DNA of 48,552 nucleotides from Acidimicrobiales bacterium (GTDB lineage Bacteria; Actinomycetota; Acidimicrobiia; Acidimicrobiales; Poriferisodalaceae), in the NCBI GenBank assembly GCA_009843525.1, contig VYDH01000024.1:1-48552 (forward strand), in the 5' to 3' direction. Of this stretch, positions 34,724 through 44,413 are shown piece by piece. The notes under the pieces were generated by a model that saw only the letters and a program-made list of their open reading frames with translations, was not told the origin of the DNA and did no database searches. The translations under genes and the position numbers were made by a program. Each line of letters begins with the position of its first letter. The first letter of the stretch is position 1.

Positions 34724-34757
34724 GCTCCCCAGCCCGACCATCATCGGGCTGGGGAGC
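34724..34757 (+). terminator. Perfect 14-bp hairpin between binding protein and permease
   Basis: The arms GCTCCCCAGCCCGA and TCGGGCTGGGGAGC enclose the 6-base loop CCATCA. No T-run follows. In binding-protein-dependent operons such a hairpin usually attenuates or protects the 5' transcript so that the lipoprotein is made in excess. Confidence 0.6.
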
Positions 34758-34786
34758 ACGGCTGACCTGTAGGGCAGAATGACCTC

Positions 34787-35731
34787 GTGACGCGCACCGT
34801 CCTCATCCGGGTGGTCTCGCTCATTCCGCTCGTGATCCTCGCGAGCTTCATCACGTTCTCGCTGCTGCAACTCACCGAGACCGATCCCGCGATCGTCCGG
34901 CTGGGCGACGACGCGACCGAGGAGGCCTACGAGGCGTTCCGGGAGCAGATCGGCGTCAACGACCCGTTCATCGTCCAATACGGGCGATGGCTGGGGAATG
35001 CGGCCACTGGAGACTTAGGCGAGTCCTGGAACGGCCCGAATCAAGTCTCCAAGCTCTTGAAAGAGCGCCTGTCGGTCACATTCTCGCTGGCTTTTGGAGG
35101 GTTGTTCGTCGCGGCGACCATCGGCACGGTGTTCGGCATCGCCGCGGGCGTACGTGCCGGCAGGGCGACAGACACGGTCATCACCGCGGCCGCGTCGTCG
35201 GGCCAGGCACTTCCGAACTTCTGGGTCGGAATTCTGCTCGTCGCGTTTGTCGCCCTGCCCTATGACGTGTTTCCGGCAACCGCCTATACCGGCCCCACCG
35301 AATCGGTCAAGGACTGGTTGATCAGCATCACCCTGCCGTCCATTGCGCTCGGCACTGCTGCGGCGGCGGCGATCGCCCGTCAGACCAGAGCCGCCTTCGT
35401 CCGGGTGCTGCACGAGCCGTACATACGCACCGCGCTCTCGGTCGGCTTGTCTCGGCGGTCGATTCTCTACCGAACTGCGCTGCGCAACGCCTCCATTCCG
35501 GTGGTCACGAGCGCCGCGACGCTGTTCGGGACACTGCTGGGTGGGGCAGTGGTCGTCGAAGCGGTCTTCGCCTATCCCGGTTTGGGCTCGCTCGTGCTCG
35601 AGGCCATTCAGAACGGTGACCTGCCGATCGTGCTCGGGTTCGTCTTTGTAGCAGCGGTCGGCGTCGCGTTGGTCCAGCTGACGCTGGACATCACCTACAC
35701 GATCATCGATCCGCGGACGCGAGTCGCATGA
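34787..35731 (+). CDS. ABC permease, DppB type
   Basis: A 314-residue membrane permease. It shows an N-terminal membrane anchor (VVSLIPLVILASFITFSLL), FIVQYGRWLGNAATGDLGESW, the coupling region with ARQTRAAFVRVLHEPYIRTA, and VVVEAVFAYPGLGSL near the end. It begins at GTG 34787 and overlaps the next gene as ATGA. It forms the channel with the permease half of the following fusion protein. Confidence 0.92.
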   Translation: MTRTVLIRVVSLIPLVILASFITFSLLQLTETDPAIVRLGDDATEEAYEAFREQIGVNDPFIVQYGRWLGNAATGDLGESWNGPNQVSKLLKERLSVTFSLAFGGLFVAATIGTVFGIAAGVRAGRATDTVITAAASSGQALPNFWVGILLVAFVALPYDVFPATAYTGPTESVKDWLISITLPSIALGTAAAAAIARQTRAAFVRVLHEPYIRTALSVGLSRRSILYRTALRNASIPVVTSAATLFGTLLGGAVVVEAVFAYPGLGSLVLEAIQNGDLPIVLGFVFVAAVGVALVQLTLDITYTIIDPRTRVA

Positions 35732-37665
35732 GCGGGCCCGAAACGCGTTCGGCGAAGGAGAGTCCGCTGGTCAAGGTGGCCTGGGGGCTGATCTTCTTCT
35801 TGGCGGGCGTGGCAATTTTCGGCCCCTGGCTCTCGCCCTACGACCCGAATCTCGGCGACTTCCAGAAGCTCCTACTGGGCCCGAGCGGCGATCACTGGCT
35901 CGGCACCGACAACCTGGGCCGGGACACCCTGACCCGGCTCGTTGTGGGCACCCGGGTGGCCGCCATCGCCGGGCTCGAGGCGACGGCGATCGCAATCGCG
36001 GTCGGGGTGCCGATCGGCATCACGGTGGGGTATCTCGGCGGCATGATCGATCGACTGGTGATGCGCGTCGTCGATGCGGTTGCCGCCATCCCGGCCCTGG
36101 TCTTCGCCATCGCCATCATCGCCGCTATCGGCACCGGCTTGATTCCGGCAATGCTGGCCGTCGGTCTGGCCTTCTCGGCGAGCGTGGCCAGGTTGGCGCG
36201 CGGTTTGGCATTGACCGAACGCGAGCGCCTCTACGTCGACGGAGCGCGCGTGGTGGGTGTGGGCAGGTCGGGTCTGCTGCTGCGTCACATCCTGCCGAAC
36301 ATCGGCGGTCCACTCGTCGTCATCGCCACCACGGTCTTCGCCCATGCGATCGTCATCGAGGCCAGCCTGAGTTTCCTCGGACTCGGCGTGCAGATTCCCG
36401 ACGCCAGTTGGGGGTCGATGCTCACCAACGCGCAGCGTGTCCATCGCGAGCACCCGTTCCAATCGGTGCCGCCGGGTGCGGCGATCTTCATCACTGTGTT
36501 GGCGATCAATATCGTCGGCGACTCGTTGCTGCGCCGGCGAAAGGGCGAGTCGTTCGACCATCCCGCGGGCCACCTTGAGCCGGTCGTCGCTGCGCCCAAA
36601 GACGACAGGGCGAATGACGCCGATGCGCGCGACGCGCATGCGACGGGCGCATCGAACCGGGTGCTGACGGTCCGCTCGCTGTCGGTCACCTATCCCGAGA
36701 CCACAGCGGTGCTCTCGGCCGACTTCCACGTCGATGAAGGCGAGGTGGTCGCCTTGGTCGGCGAGTCCGGGAGCGGCAAGACCAGCGCTGTGATGGCGGT
36801 CGCAGCGCTGCTGACGCCGCCTGCCGACGTGCGTGCCGCCGAATTGTCGCTTGACATCGTCGGCGGCGAGATCTCCCTTCTCGACATGGACCGACGCGAA
36901 CAGCGTCGCTGGCGGAGCCACCTCGGCGTCGTCTTCCAGGAGCCGGCTGCCAGCTTGAACCCGTTGCAGACGGTGGGCCGGCAGATGGCCAACGCGCTGA
37001 AGCGGGTCGGGTACAGATCGCGGCGAGAGATCTCGGCTCGGACCATCGAGCTGCTGACGGCTGTCGGCTTGCCTCGCCCGGACGAAGTCGCCCGCCTGCG
37101 CCCGGACCAGATCTCGGGCGGCATGGCTCAGCGTGTGGTGATCGCCCAGGCTCTGGCCAGTGAGCCCCGGCTGCTGATCGCCGATGAACCCACGACCGCT
37201 CTCGACGTCACGATCCAGGCCGAGATCATCACGCTGCTCAAGCAGCTCGGCGAACGACGTGGCCTGGCGGTGCTGCTGGTCACCCATGATCTCGGAGTGG
37301 CGGCCGAGCTCGCCGATCGCACCCTCGTCATGTACCAGGGCCGGGTGGTCGAGACGGCGCCGATGGCAGGCCTGGTGACGGCGCCGCAGCATCCCTATGC
37401 GTCCGAGCTGCTGCTGTCGGTGCCGCGCAACGTGGGCGGCATCAAGATCGAGCCGATGATCGACCGATCGGCGGCGCTTGCCGTGCCGACGGTCGGGTGC
37501 GTGTACGCACCCCGCTGCGAGCATGCACTGCCGGAGTGTCGTGAGCGTGAGCCGGAGCTGAGAGCAGTTCGGAGTCATGGCGTGGCCTGCATCCGAGCCG
37601 AGGACCTGGAGCTGCCCGCCATCACGGCCGGAGCGGATGGGCTCGAGCCCGGAGGCTCCCAGTGA
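35728..37665 (+). CDS. Fusion of DppC-type permease and DppD-type ATPase
   Basis: A 645-residue protein made of two normally separate subunits. Residues 1-285 are a DppC permease ([17 protein letters not shown], then [22 protein letters not shown]). A charged linker (about 285-310) joins it to an ATPase with Walker [11 protein letters not shown]-loop [10 protein letters not shown], signature ISGGMAQRV, Walker [13 protein letters not shown] and the C-terminal Cys-containing oligopeptide domain [15 protein letters not shown]. The frame is continuous with no stop at the junction. Its stop overlaps the next ATPase start. Confidence 0.93.
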   Translation: MSGPETRSAKESPLVKVAWGLIFFLAGVAIFGPWLSPYDPNLGDFQKLLLGPSGDHWLGTDNLGRDTLTRLVVGTRVAAIAGLEATAIAIAVGVPIGITVGYLGGMIDRLVMRVVDAVAAIPALVFAIAIIAAIGTGLIPAMLAVGLAFSASVARLARGLALTERERLYVDGARVVGVGRSGLLLRHILPNIGGPLVVIATTVFAHAIVIEASLSFLGLGVQIPDASWGSMLTNAQRVHREHPFQSVPPGAAIFITVLAINIVGDSLLRRRKGESFDHPAGHLEPVVAAPKDDRANDADARDAHATGASNRVLTVRSLSVTYPETTAVLSADFHVDEGEVVALVGESGSGKTSAVMAVAALLTPPADVRAAELSLDIVGGEISLLDMDRREQRRWRSHLGVVFQEPAASLNPLQTVGRQMANALKRVGYRSRREISARTIELLTAVGLPRPDEVARLRPDQISGGMAQRVVIAQALASEPRLLIADEPTTALDVTIQAEIITLLKQLGERRGLAVLLVTHDLGVAAELADRTLVMYQGRVVETAPMAGLVTAPQHPYASELLLSVPRNVGGIKIEPMIDRSAALAVPTVGCVYAPRCEHALPECREREPELRAVRSHGVACIRAEDLELPAITAGADGLEPGGSQ

Positions 37666-38459
37666 CCGTGCTCGCGACGGCCGATGGCCTGACGGTCCGC
37701 TTCAAGCGGTCAAGGAGCCTGACCATGCTCCGTCCGGCGCCGTTCACCGCCGTCGACGATGTCAGCTTCGAGCTCAAGTCGGGCGCGATTACAGCGATCG
37801 TCGGCGAATCCGGCTCGGGAAAGACCACTGTGGCTCGGGCGCTGCTGCGTCTCGTTCCATTCGAAGGGGAGGTGACGGTTGATGGTGTAGCGGTCCACGA
37901 TCTGCCCACGTATCCGGGCCTCGACTACCGCCGCCGCATCCAGGCCGTCTTCCAAGACCCGCTGCAAGCGCTCAATCCGCGCCACAGCGCAGAGCAGCTG
38001 ATCGGAGAGCCGCTGAGAGTGCACGGCCACCGCGAGCCCACCGAGCACAGCGCCCGCATCGACGAACTCCTCGAGCATGTCGGGCTGGACGCCGAATTGC
38101 GGCCGCGCACGGCCCGGGAGCTCTCCGGCGGCCAGCGTCAGCGCGTCGCCATTGCGAGGGCGCTGGCGAGCGAGCCCCGGGTACTCGTCTTGGACGAGGC
38201 GCTCAGTTCTCTTGATGTGACGACGGGAACCCGAGTTGCCCGCTTGCTGCGAGCACTGGTCGATGCCGACAGTGCGATGCTGTTCATCGCCCACGACCTG
38301 GCTCTGGTCCGCCAGCTCTGCGACGAAGTGCTGGTCATGCACAACGGCCGCATCGTCGAGCGCGGCAGCCCCGACGACGTATGCGACCGTCCCCAGGATC
38401 CCTACACCCAGCGGCTCATTGCCGCGATCCCCGACCCGGCCGACGCCCTGGTCGGCTAG
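37662..38459 (+). CDS. ABC ATPase, DppF type
   Basis: A 265-residue ATPase with Walker [11 protein letters not shown]-loop FQDPLQALNPR, signature LSGGQRQRV, Walker B VLVLDEALSSLD and H-loop FIAHDLAL. It starts at GTG 37662 overlapping the fusion gene stop (GTGA). With the ATPase half of the fusion it would make the nucleotide-binding pair. It ends 7 bases from the stop of the convergent M28-like gene. It lacks the C-terminal Cys-rich extension of its partner. Confidence 0.92.
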   Translation: MTVLATADGLTVRFKRSRSLTMLRPAPFTAVDDVSFELKSGAITAIVGESGSGKTTVARALLRLVPFEGEVTVDGVAVHDLPTYPGLDYRRRIQAVFQDPLQALNPRHSAEQLIGEPLRVHGHREPTEHSARIDELLEHVGLDAELRPRTARELSGGQRQRVAIARALASEPRVLVLDEALSSLDVTTGTRVARLLRALVDADSAMLFIAHDLALVRQLCDEVLVMHNGRIVERGSPDDVCDRPQDPYTQRLIAAIPDPADALVG

Positions 38460-38466
38460 AGATCCC

Positions 38467-39585
38467 TTAACGATGACTGGCGAGAAAGAGCCGGGCCGCG
38501 TCGATCGCGACCTCGGCGGCCGTGGCCATGGCCTGCGGCGTCGTCGCGGCGGCGGCGGTGTCGGCGGTGGTGTGAAACAGCGATGACCCGCCCAGGAACG
38601 ACAGCACCGACGCCCCCGCTTCGAACCAGTTGCCGCCCTCGCCGGGCCACGGACTCGCCTCGGTCAGCCGCCAATTTGCTGCGGCCACTCGGCTGCCGAT
38701 CTCGTCGCGCAGCTCCCCATTGGCCGTTGTCAGCACCACGCGTTGGTCGCCGAGCCCAGCGGGACCCGTCGATGTGGGTTCGACCGCCGCGACCGACGCG
38801 CCGAGATGGACGACCGGCCAGCCCACAACGTCGCGGCTGGCGAGATAGTGATTGAGACCGATGTGATCGATCTCGTGCCCGCTGCACACCGAGAGCGTGA
38901 CGTGGTGATCGGCGGCGAGATCGACGGCCATCGCCAACGCGACTGCCAGACCGGTGCCGCGCTCGCCGCCGGCGGGGGTCCAGCCGGTCAGCGGTGTGGT
39001 GATGTTGATTGCTGGCGCATCGGTCGAGCCGAACGTGGCGATGACGTTGGCGCTGTGACCTGATTCCAGGGCCGCGGAGAAGGTCAACTCGGCGTCTGCG
39101 CCACGAACCCGCTCGGCCCAGTTGCCCGGGATGATGACTGCGGGGCGTCCTGATGCACGCATCTGTGGCACCCGGTTGCACTGCACGGGATGATCATCGA
39201 GGCCGTTGATGGCAAAGACCAGCGCTTCTGCATCAGGGTCGGCGTCGAGGTAGGGGTCGAGCCCCCGCGGGTTGCCGACGATGCCGGCATCGAGGTCGAC
39301 GACCGAAAGATCCCTGGTTCGCCAGTCGCCCACGGCGCTGTAGAAGACCCCGAGCGCAGGCACGATGCCCTCATCGATCCGCAAATCGACCGTGCAGACG
39401 AAGCGGTCGAACTCGAAGGGGTCCTCGTGCGCCGAGGCCCCGAGGCTTCGAAGGACGTCGATGAGCCACGCCGTGGTCTGGGCATCGGCGGGGGTCCCGG
39501 TGTGGTGGTTGCCGAAGCTCGCGTAGGTCGCGACGATCTCGTACAGCTCGTCTGCGCTGAACCTGGTTGTGGTCATCAGGCTCAT
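38467..39585 (-). CDS. M28-like metallopeptidase, altered metal site
   Basis: A 372-residue protein with an M28 aminopeptidase-like layout: TPAGGERGTGLAVALAMA where D-N-A-S-G is usual, CSGHEIDHIGLNHYL in place of the E-E pair, and SLFHTTADTAAAATTP with the final His and Asp. The replaced ligands suggest different metal chemistry or reduced activity. ATG 39585 overlaps the sulfatase stop as ATGA, so the two are co-translated. I am fairly sure of the fold family, not of activity. Confidence 0.7.
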   Translation of the reverse strand: MSLMTTTRFSADELYEIVATYASFGNHHTGTPADAQTTAWLIDVLRSLGASAHEDPFEFDRFVCTVDLRIDEGIVPALGVFYSAVGDWRTRDLSVVDLDAGIVGNPRGLDPYLDADPDAEALVFAINGLDDHPVQCNRVPQMRASGRPAVIIPGNWAERVRGADAELTFSAALESGHSANVIATFGSTDAPAINITTPLTGWTPAGGERGTGLAVALAMAVDLAADHHVTLSVCSGHEIDHIGLNHYLASRDVVGWPVVHLGASVAAVEPTSTGPAGLGDQRVVLTTANGELRDEIGSRVAAANWRLTEASPWPGEGGNWFEAGASVLSFLGGSSLFHTTADTAAAATTPQAMATAAEVAIDAARLFLASHR

Positions 39586-41834
39586 TGGTCTGCCAACTGG
39601 TTCTGGTGCTCGACTTCGGCCGCTTTGATCAGGTCGTTGCGGTCGTCTTCGAGTTCGTATTCGACCCAATCGAGCCTACCCGTGAACGGGAAAGGGCCTT
39701 GGTAGGCGCCGGTGACCGTTGGGCCGGCGTCCTTGCCGATATCCATGCCGTACAGCGTCTCGCGATAGGGCAGCATCTCGACCGGACCACGCCCCAGCTC
39801 GCTCGCAGTGCCGTTGCTCACGCACGACAGCACCGCCGTGCCCACGAAATCAGCGCTCTTCGTGAACGTGACCACTAGGTCGAGCTGGCCCTCTCCCAAC
39901 GGACCGTCGCTGCGCACCTCGAACATCTGGCCGAGCCGGTTGTAGGTGAAGCACAGGTGATCGTGTTGCACGAAGAAGGTCAGCCCGGTGGTACGGGCGC
40001 CATAGGCCACGAGCACGCCGTCGTCGCCCGCTGCACGGGCGACCCGGGCAGTGATCGTGAACGACCGATTGCGAATATCGGGCGTCTTGCCGCGTTGGAG
40101 GTGAGGCGTCCCGGCGTAGAAGCGCTGCGTGCGTCCCGGCGGGCCATGACCCGGCCTGCGCTGCACGAAGGAGTTGCCGCCGCGCCCGTCGTCGAGGGGC
40201 ATCACGTTGTACTTCCCCGCTTCGGACCACCACCGATGCACAAGATCTCGCACCTTGTCAGCGTGTGTCTCAGCAAGATCGGTGCACTCGGAGAAGTCCG
40301 CGTCGGTGTGGTACAGCGCCCACTGATCGTCTTCGAACGGGGTTCCGGGTGAGTGCATGGTCACTGCTTTCCACCCGTCGTGCCAGATGGCGCGATGGCC
40401 CAGCATCTCGTAGTACTGCGTCGTCTTGCGAGTCGGCGCCGATGGTGCATCGAACGTGTATCGCAAGCTCGTGCCCTCGACAGGCATCTGCGTAACGCCG
40501 TGGTAGGTCCCGGGCGCGGTGACGCCGATGCACTCGAGGATGGTCGGCGTCAGGTCGCTCACATGGTGGTACTGGTCGCGCACGCCGCCGGCGTCGCTGA
40601 TGCCATTGGGCCAGTGGACGATCAAGGGGTCGCGGATGCCGCCCTCGTAGGTGTTCTGCTTATAAAAGCGAAGCGGTGTGTTGCCGACCTGGGCCCAGCC
40701 CCACGGGTAGTTGTTGTAGATGTTCGGGCCGCCGATCTCGTCGATGCGCTCTGCCATGCCCTCTATGGGCGTCTGGATCTGGTTGAAGTAGGCCAGCTCG
40801 TTCAGAGTGCCGTGCTTGCCGCCTTCCTGGCTGGCGCCGTTGTCGGACACCAGCATCACGATCGTGTCGTCGAGCACGCCGATCATCTCGAGGTAATCGA
40901 TGAGCCGGCCGACCTGGTCGTCGGTGTGATCGAGGAAGCCGGCGAACGCCTCTTGCATTCGCAGGTAGACGGCCTTGTTGGTGTCGGGCAGCTCGTCCCA
41001 CGGCTCGACGCCGGGGTTGCGCGGTGCCAGGGTCGTGCCTTCGGGCACGATGCCGAGCGCTAGCTGCCGCTCGAACCAGCGTTGCCGCACGATGTCCCAG
41101 CCGTCGTCGTAGCGGCCGCGGTACTTCTCGACGTAGTCGCGAGGCGCCTGGTGCGGCGAGTGGGTGGCACCGAAGGCCACGTACGCAAAGAACTGGTTGC
41201 CCGGTGCGGAGCCCTGATGGGCGGTGATCATTGCTATCGCCTGATCGACGAGATCTTCGGACAGGTGATAGCCGGCCTCCGACGGCGGGTCGATCGGATG
41301 GTTGTCAACCTGCAACTCGGGCGAGAACTGGTCGGTCGCCCCGCCCATGAAGCCGTAGAAGCGGTCGAAGCCACGCTGCAGGGGCCAGTGGTCCATCGGC
41401 CCGGCGGGCGAGCAGTCCTCAAGCGTCGCAAGATGCCACTTGCCGAGCGCGAAGGTGCCATACCCGTGGCTGCGGAGCATCTCGGCCAACGTCGCTGCGC
41501 TCGGCGAGATGACGCCGCGGCTGTTCGAGAATCCGTGGTCGATGTTCGAGACGGTCCGCATGCCGACCGAGTGGTGGTTGCGCCCCGTCAGCAGGCATGC
41601 TCGGGTGGGCGAGCACAGTGCTGTCGTGTGGAAGTTCGTGTAGCGCAGCCCACCGGCCGCCAGCCGGTCGATGTTGGGCGTGTCGATGTCGGACCCGAAG
41701 CACCCGAGGTGCGCGAACCCGGTGTCGTCGAGCACGATCACGACGACATTGGGTGCCTCCGGGGGCGGACGCCTCGGCGGGTCCCATCCCGGAGTCGATT
41801 CGTGGATCGTGGTGCCAACCCTCGGTGAACTCAA
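39582..41834 (-). CDS. Sulfatase (formylglycine-dependent arylsulfatase type)
   Basis: A 750-residue sulfatase. The maturation motif is LCSPTRACLLTGRN with Cys74 to be converted to formylglycine, and the metal-binding start VVIVLDDTGFAHLG (Asp36, Asp37) and VMLVSDNGASQEGG are intact, as is LGKWHL. A C-terminal beta-sandwich domain (about 580-750) follows the catalytic part. No signal peptide is seen. I chose TTG 41834, which has GGAGG 9 bases upstream; GTG 41861 is an alternative. Sulfate ester use would suit sulfur scavenging along with the nearby flavin monooxygenase. Confidence 0.9.
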   Translation of the reverse strand: MSSPRVGTTIHESTPGWDPPRRPPPEAPNVVVIVLDDTGFAHLGCFGSDIDTPNIDRLAAGGLRYTNFHTTALCSPTRACLLTGRNHHSVGMRTVSNIDHGFSNSRGVISPSAATLAEMLRSHGYGTFALGKWHLATLEDCSPAGPMDHWPLQRGFDRFYGFMGGATDQFSPELQVDNHPIDPPSEAGYHLSEDLVDQAIAMITAHQGSAPGNQFFAYVAFGATHSPHQAPRDYVEKYRGRYDDGWDIVRQRWFERQLALGIVPEGTTLAPRNPGVEPWDELPDTNKAVYLRMQEAFAGFLDHTDDQVGRLIDYLEMIGVLDDTIVMLVSDNGASQEGGKHGTLNELAYFNQIQTPIEGMAERIDEIGGPNIYNNYPWGWAQVGNTPLRFYKQNTYEGGIRDPLIVHWPNGISDAGGVRDQYHHVSDLTPTILECIGVTAPGTYHGVTQMPVEGTSLRYTFDAPSAPTRKTTQYYEMLGHRAIWHDGWKAVTMHSPGTPFEDDQWALYHTDADFSECTDLAETHADKVRDLVHRWWSEAGKYNVMPLDDGRGGNSFVQRRPGHGPPGRTQRFYAGTPHLQRGKTPDIRNRSFTITARVARAAGDDGVLVAYGARTTGLTFFVQHDHLCFTYNRLGQMFEVRSDGPLGEGQLDLVVTFTKSADFVGTAVLSCVSNGTASELGRGPVEMLPYRETLYGMDIGKDAGPTVTGAYQGPFPFTGRLDWVEYELEDDRNDLIKAAEVEHQNQLADQ

Positions 41835-41917
41835 CGTGCGTCCCCTCCGCAGCAGATCCACGTCGGCGCGAGTGGCCGATCTCCCGGTGACCCTAGATCG
41901 GCGCGACGCGCAGCGGG

Positions 41918-42583
41918 CTAGAAGACGGGGAAGACGGCGGTGTCGCCTGAGCGTTCTGCTCGGGTGAGGGCGTAGAGGACGCCCCAGTCGCCGTTGCGGT
42001 CTCGGGCGATGTTCATGCAGATCTCGATGATGATGGCGGCACCCTCGGGATCGGTGGCCGGGCGGGGCTGATCGGTGCTGACGGCGAGGTCGTCGAGATG
42101 CAGGAGCACCTCGATCAGCCGGGTGCGGCAGAAGTCGTCGAGGGTGAGCAGCCGGCCGCCCAGGGCGGCAACGAGGCGGTCGGCGGGTTCGGCGGCCAGC
42201 CGTGTTTCGAGGTCGGCAGCCAGTTGACGGCATTTGTGCACGGTGGCTTCGTGGCCGATGGCCGATTCGGCGGCCGAGACGTCCTTGATCTGGTCGTGGA
42301 TGGGGGAGTCGACTGCCGCATGAAAGTAGGTGACCGAGGTGAGCAGGTCGCCGTCGGGACGCCGGTCGGGCGGGGTGCGGTCGAGGTAGGCGATGGTGGC
42401 GCCGGCCGCACGCACGAGATGGGCGGCGAGCGCGCCGACCGTCATGCCTTCGAGGGCGGAGGGCTGGTCCCATCGCTCGGCCGTGGCGGGCGTGGCGATG
42501 AGTTCGGCTGCTTGGCTGACGGCTTCGACAACCAGAGCCCGCACGCGGGCCGAATCGGTCGGCAGGTCGGTGGCAGTCGTCAT
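41918..42583 (-). CDS. Maleylpyruvate isomerase family protein (DinB-like)
   Basis: A 221-residue protein of the mycothiol-dependent maleylpyruvate isomerase N-terminal domain family. The helical-bundle landmarks are SALEGMTVGALAAHLVRAAG near 42-61 and FCRTRLIEVLLHLDDLAVS, where the His residues would bind metal. The usual TCPGW motif is degenerate (QPSALEGMT). It follows the flavin monooxygenase on the same strand by about 55 bases. Role unknown. Confidence 0.75.
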   Translation of the reverse strand: MTTATDLPTDSARVRALVVEAVSQAAELIATPATAERWDQPSALEGMTVGALAAHLVRAAGATIAYLDRTPPDRRPDGDLLTSVTYFHAAVDSPIHDQIKDVSAAESAIGHEATVHKCRQLAADLETRLAAEPADRLVAALGGRLLTLDDFCRTRLIEVLLHLDDLAVSTDQPRPATDPEGAAIIIEICMNIARDRNGDWGVLYALTRAERSGDTAVFPVF

Positions 42584-42637
42584 GGGCCGATCTCGATTCT
42601 TCTCATGGATGGCTGCTCGGCGCCGCCGTCGCTCAGG

Positions 42638-43996
42638 TCAGCGGGGGCGGGGATAGGTGGGGTGCAGGTGGCGCTGGCCGGCACCGAAGAAATTCTCCCG
42701 GAAGGTACTGCCCTCGTAGCTGGTGCGGAAGCGGCCGCGCCGCTGGAGCTCGGGCACCAGGTAGTCGACCACCTGGGTGAGTCCCCAGGGCACGGGAGCC
42801 GTCGTCACGTTGAAGCCGTCGACGCCAGTGGTCTCCATGAAGGCTTCCATCTGATCGGCAACCGTCACCGGCGAACCCACGAATCCCAACCCGCCAGCGG
42901 TTTCCGACAGACGCCGGGCGACATCACCGACGGTCCACGTCCTCTCGGGATCTTCCAGCTTCCAACGCTCCACCTGGGTACGGATCGCGTTTGCCTCGAT
43001 GTCGTCGATCGGCGTATCGGGCGGGTAGCCGCCCAAGTCGATGCCCGTCCAGCCGCCGTAGAGCGCGAGGTAGCCGTCGACGGAGAACAGCTGTGACCAC
43101 TCGTCGCGCATCGCCCGTGCCTCGGCATCGGTTTCCGCCACCACGACCCTCGCCACTTGCAGGGCTCTGATCTGGTCGGGATCGCGCCCTGCCTCCGCGG
43201 CGCGCTCGCGCAGCGAGGTCACCACTGCGGCACCCCGCTCGTTGCCCGGCACCTGCATGAAGACGACCTCGCCGGTGTTGGCTGCGAACTCGACACCGCG
43301 GGCCGAGTTGCCCGCCTGGTACAGCACCGGCGTGCGCTGAGGGGAAGGCTCGACCATGTGGGGGCCTTCGACCGTGAACCATTCGCCGGAGTGGTTGATC
43401 TCGTGCACCCTCGCCGGATCAGTATGAGTGTCGGCCTCGGCATCGAGAACAACCGCGCCCTCTTCCCAGCTCCGCTCCCACAGCTTGACGCAGACGTCCA
43501 CGTACTCGTCGGCCCGGTCGTAACGAGCGTCGTGGGCCAGGATCTCGCCGAGACCCTGGCGTTCGGCATCGGCCAGGTACGAGGTGACGATGTTCCAGCC
43601 GACGCGGCCCCCGGTCAGGTGGTCGAGGGTCGAGAACAGCCGGGCCGTGTGGTACGGCGCGTGGTGGCTGGTGGAGAAGGTCACGGCGAAACCGAGGTGC
43701 TCCGTGCACGCCGCCAGCGCGGGGATCAACAGCGTGGGGTCGATGCCGGGAATCTGGACCGCGCCACGCAGGGCGGCCTCGCGGCTCGCCCCGTACACGT
43801 CGTAGGTGCCCAGCACGTCGGCGAAGAAGATCCCGTCGAAGCAGCCTCGCTCCAGGGTGCGCACGAGGTCCTGCCACCAGCTCAGCGTCCGGTAGCCCCA
43901 CGACGTCTCGTCGGCGGGGTGCTTCCACATCCCCTTGATCTGATGGTTCGGGGATGCCTGGATGAAGGCGCTCAGGTGCATCTCGCCCTGGTCCAT
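42638..43996 (-). CDS. LLM-class flavin monooxygenase, NtaA/DszA family
   Basis: A 452-residue FMN-dependent monooxygenase. The N-terminus (LSAFIQASPNHQIKGMWKHPAD), FDGIFFADVLGTYDVYG, TFSTSHHAPYHTARLFSTLDHLTGGRVGWNIVTSY and the C-terminal TYEGSTFRENF-like tail are characteristic of the nitrilotriacetate, pristinamycin and dibenzothiophene-sulfone monooxygenases. It needs reduced flavin from a reductase not present here. With the sulfatase nearby a C-S or C-N bond cleavage substrate is plausible. Strand and spacing suggest co-transcription with the isomerase-like gene. Confidence 0.9.
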   Translation of the reverse strand: MDQGEMHLSAFIQASPNHQIKGMWKHPADETSWGYRTLSWWQDLVRTLERGCFDGIFFADVLGTYDVYGASREAALRGAVQIPGIDPTLLIPALAACTEHLGFAVTFSTSHHAPYHTARLFSTLDHLTGGRVGWNIVTSYLADAERQGLGEILAHDARYDRADEYVDVCVKLWERSWEEGAVVLDAEADTHTDPARVHEINHSGEWFTVEGPHMVEPSPQRTPVLYQAGNSARGVEFAANTGEVVFMQVPGNERGAAVVTSLRERAAEAGRDPDQIRALQVARVVVAETDAEARAMRDEWSQLFSVDGYLALYGGWTGIDLGGYPPDTPIDDIEANAIRTQVERWKLEDPERTWTVGDVARRLSETAGGLGFVGSPVTVADQMEAFMETTGVDGFNVTTAPVPWGLTQVVDYLVPELQRRGRFRTSYEGSTFRENFFGAGQRHLHPTYPRPR

Positions 43997-44014
43997 CGGT
44001 TGCCGCGCCTCGAT

Positions 44015-44413
44015 CTAGACATGCTCGATCTGGATCTTCGCGCCGAGGGTGTCGGCAAGGTGAGCGATGTCACTCGGATCGGAGGTGAAGACCACGGCGT
44101 CGGAGGAGCGGGCGAGCGTGCTGGCTGTCAACGCGACGGATGCGTCGATCACATCGACGGTGCCGGCTCGCCCGCACAGCAAGCCGGCGGCGCGGGCCAG
44201 CACGCCGTCGAGCGGGATTTCGTCGCAGTGACGCAGCGCTCGCGACAGCAGGGCTTGGCGTGATCCATCGCGCCAGGCTTGCGCGATCGCGCCGGTGGGT
44301 ACCTGAATCAACCTGCCCTCGTCGGCGGCGACGCGCAGCACTGCCCACATCTGTCGATCGTTGCGATCCAGCGCAATCAGCGCTCCCGTGTCGAGAACGA
44401 GTGGGGCGGTCAC
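44015..44413 (-). CDS. PIN-domain ribonuclease toxin, VapC type
   Basis: A 132-residue PIN-domain protein. Acidic residues are in LVLDTGALIALDR (Asp8), VDVIDASVAL and FTSDPSDIAHLA; the usual second-strand Glu is Gln in PTGAIAQAWRDG, as in a subset of actinobacterial VapC proteins. It starts at GTG 44413 overlapping the antitoxin stop (GTGA). The family cuts tRNA or rRNA. Confidence 0.85.
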   Translation of the reverse strand: MTAPLVLDTGALIALDRNDRQMWAVLRVAADEGRLIQVPTGAIAQAWRDGSRQALLSRALRHCDEIPLDGVLARAAGLLCGRAGTVDVIDASVALTASTLARSSDAVVFTSDPSDIAHLADTLGAKIQIEHV

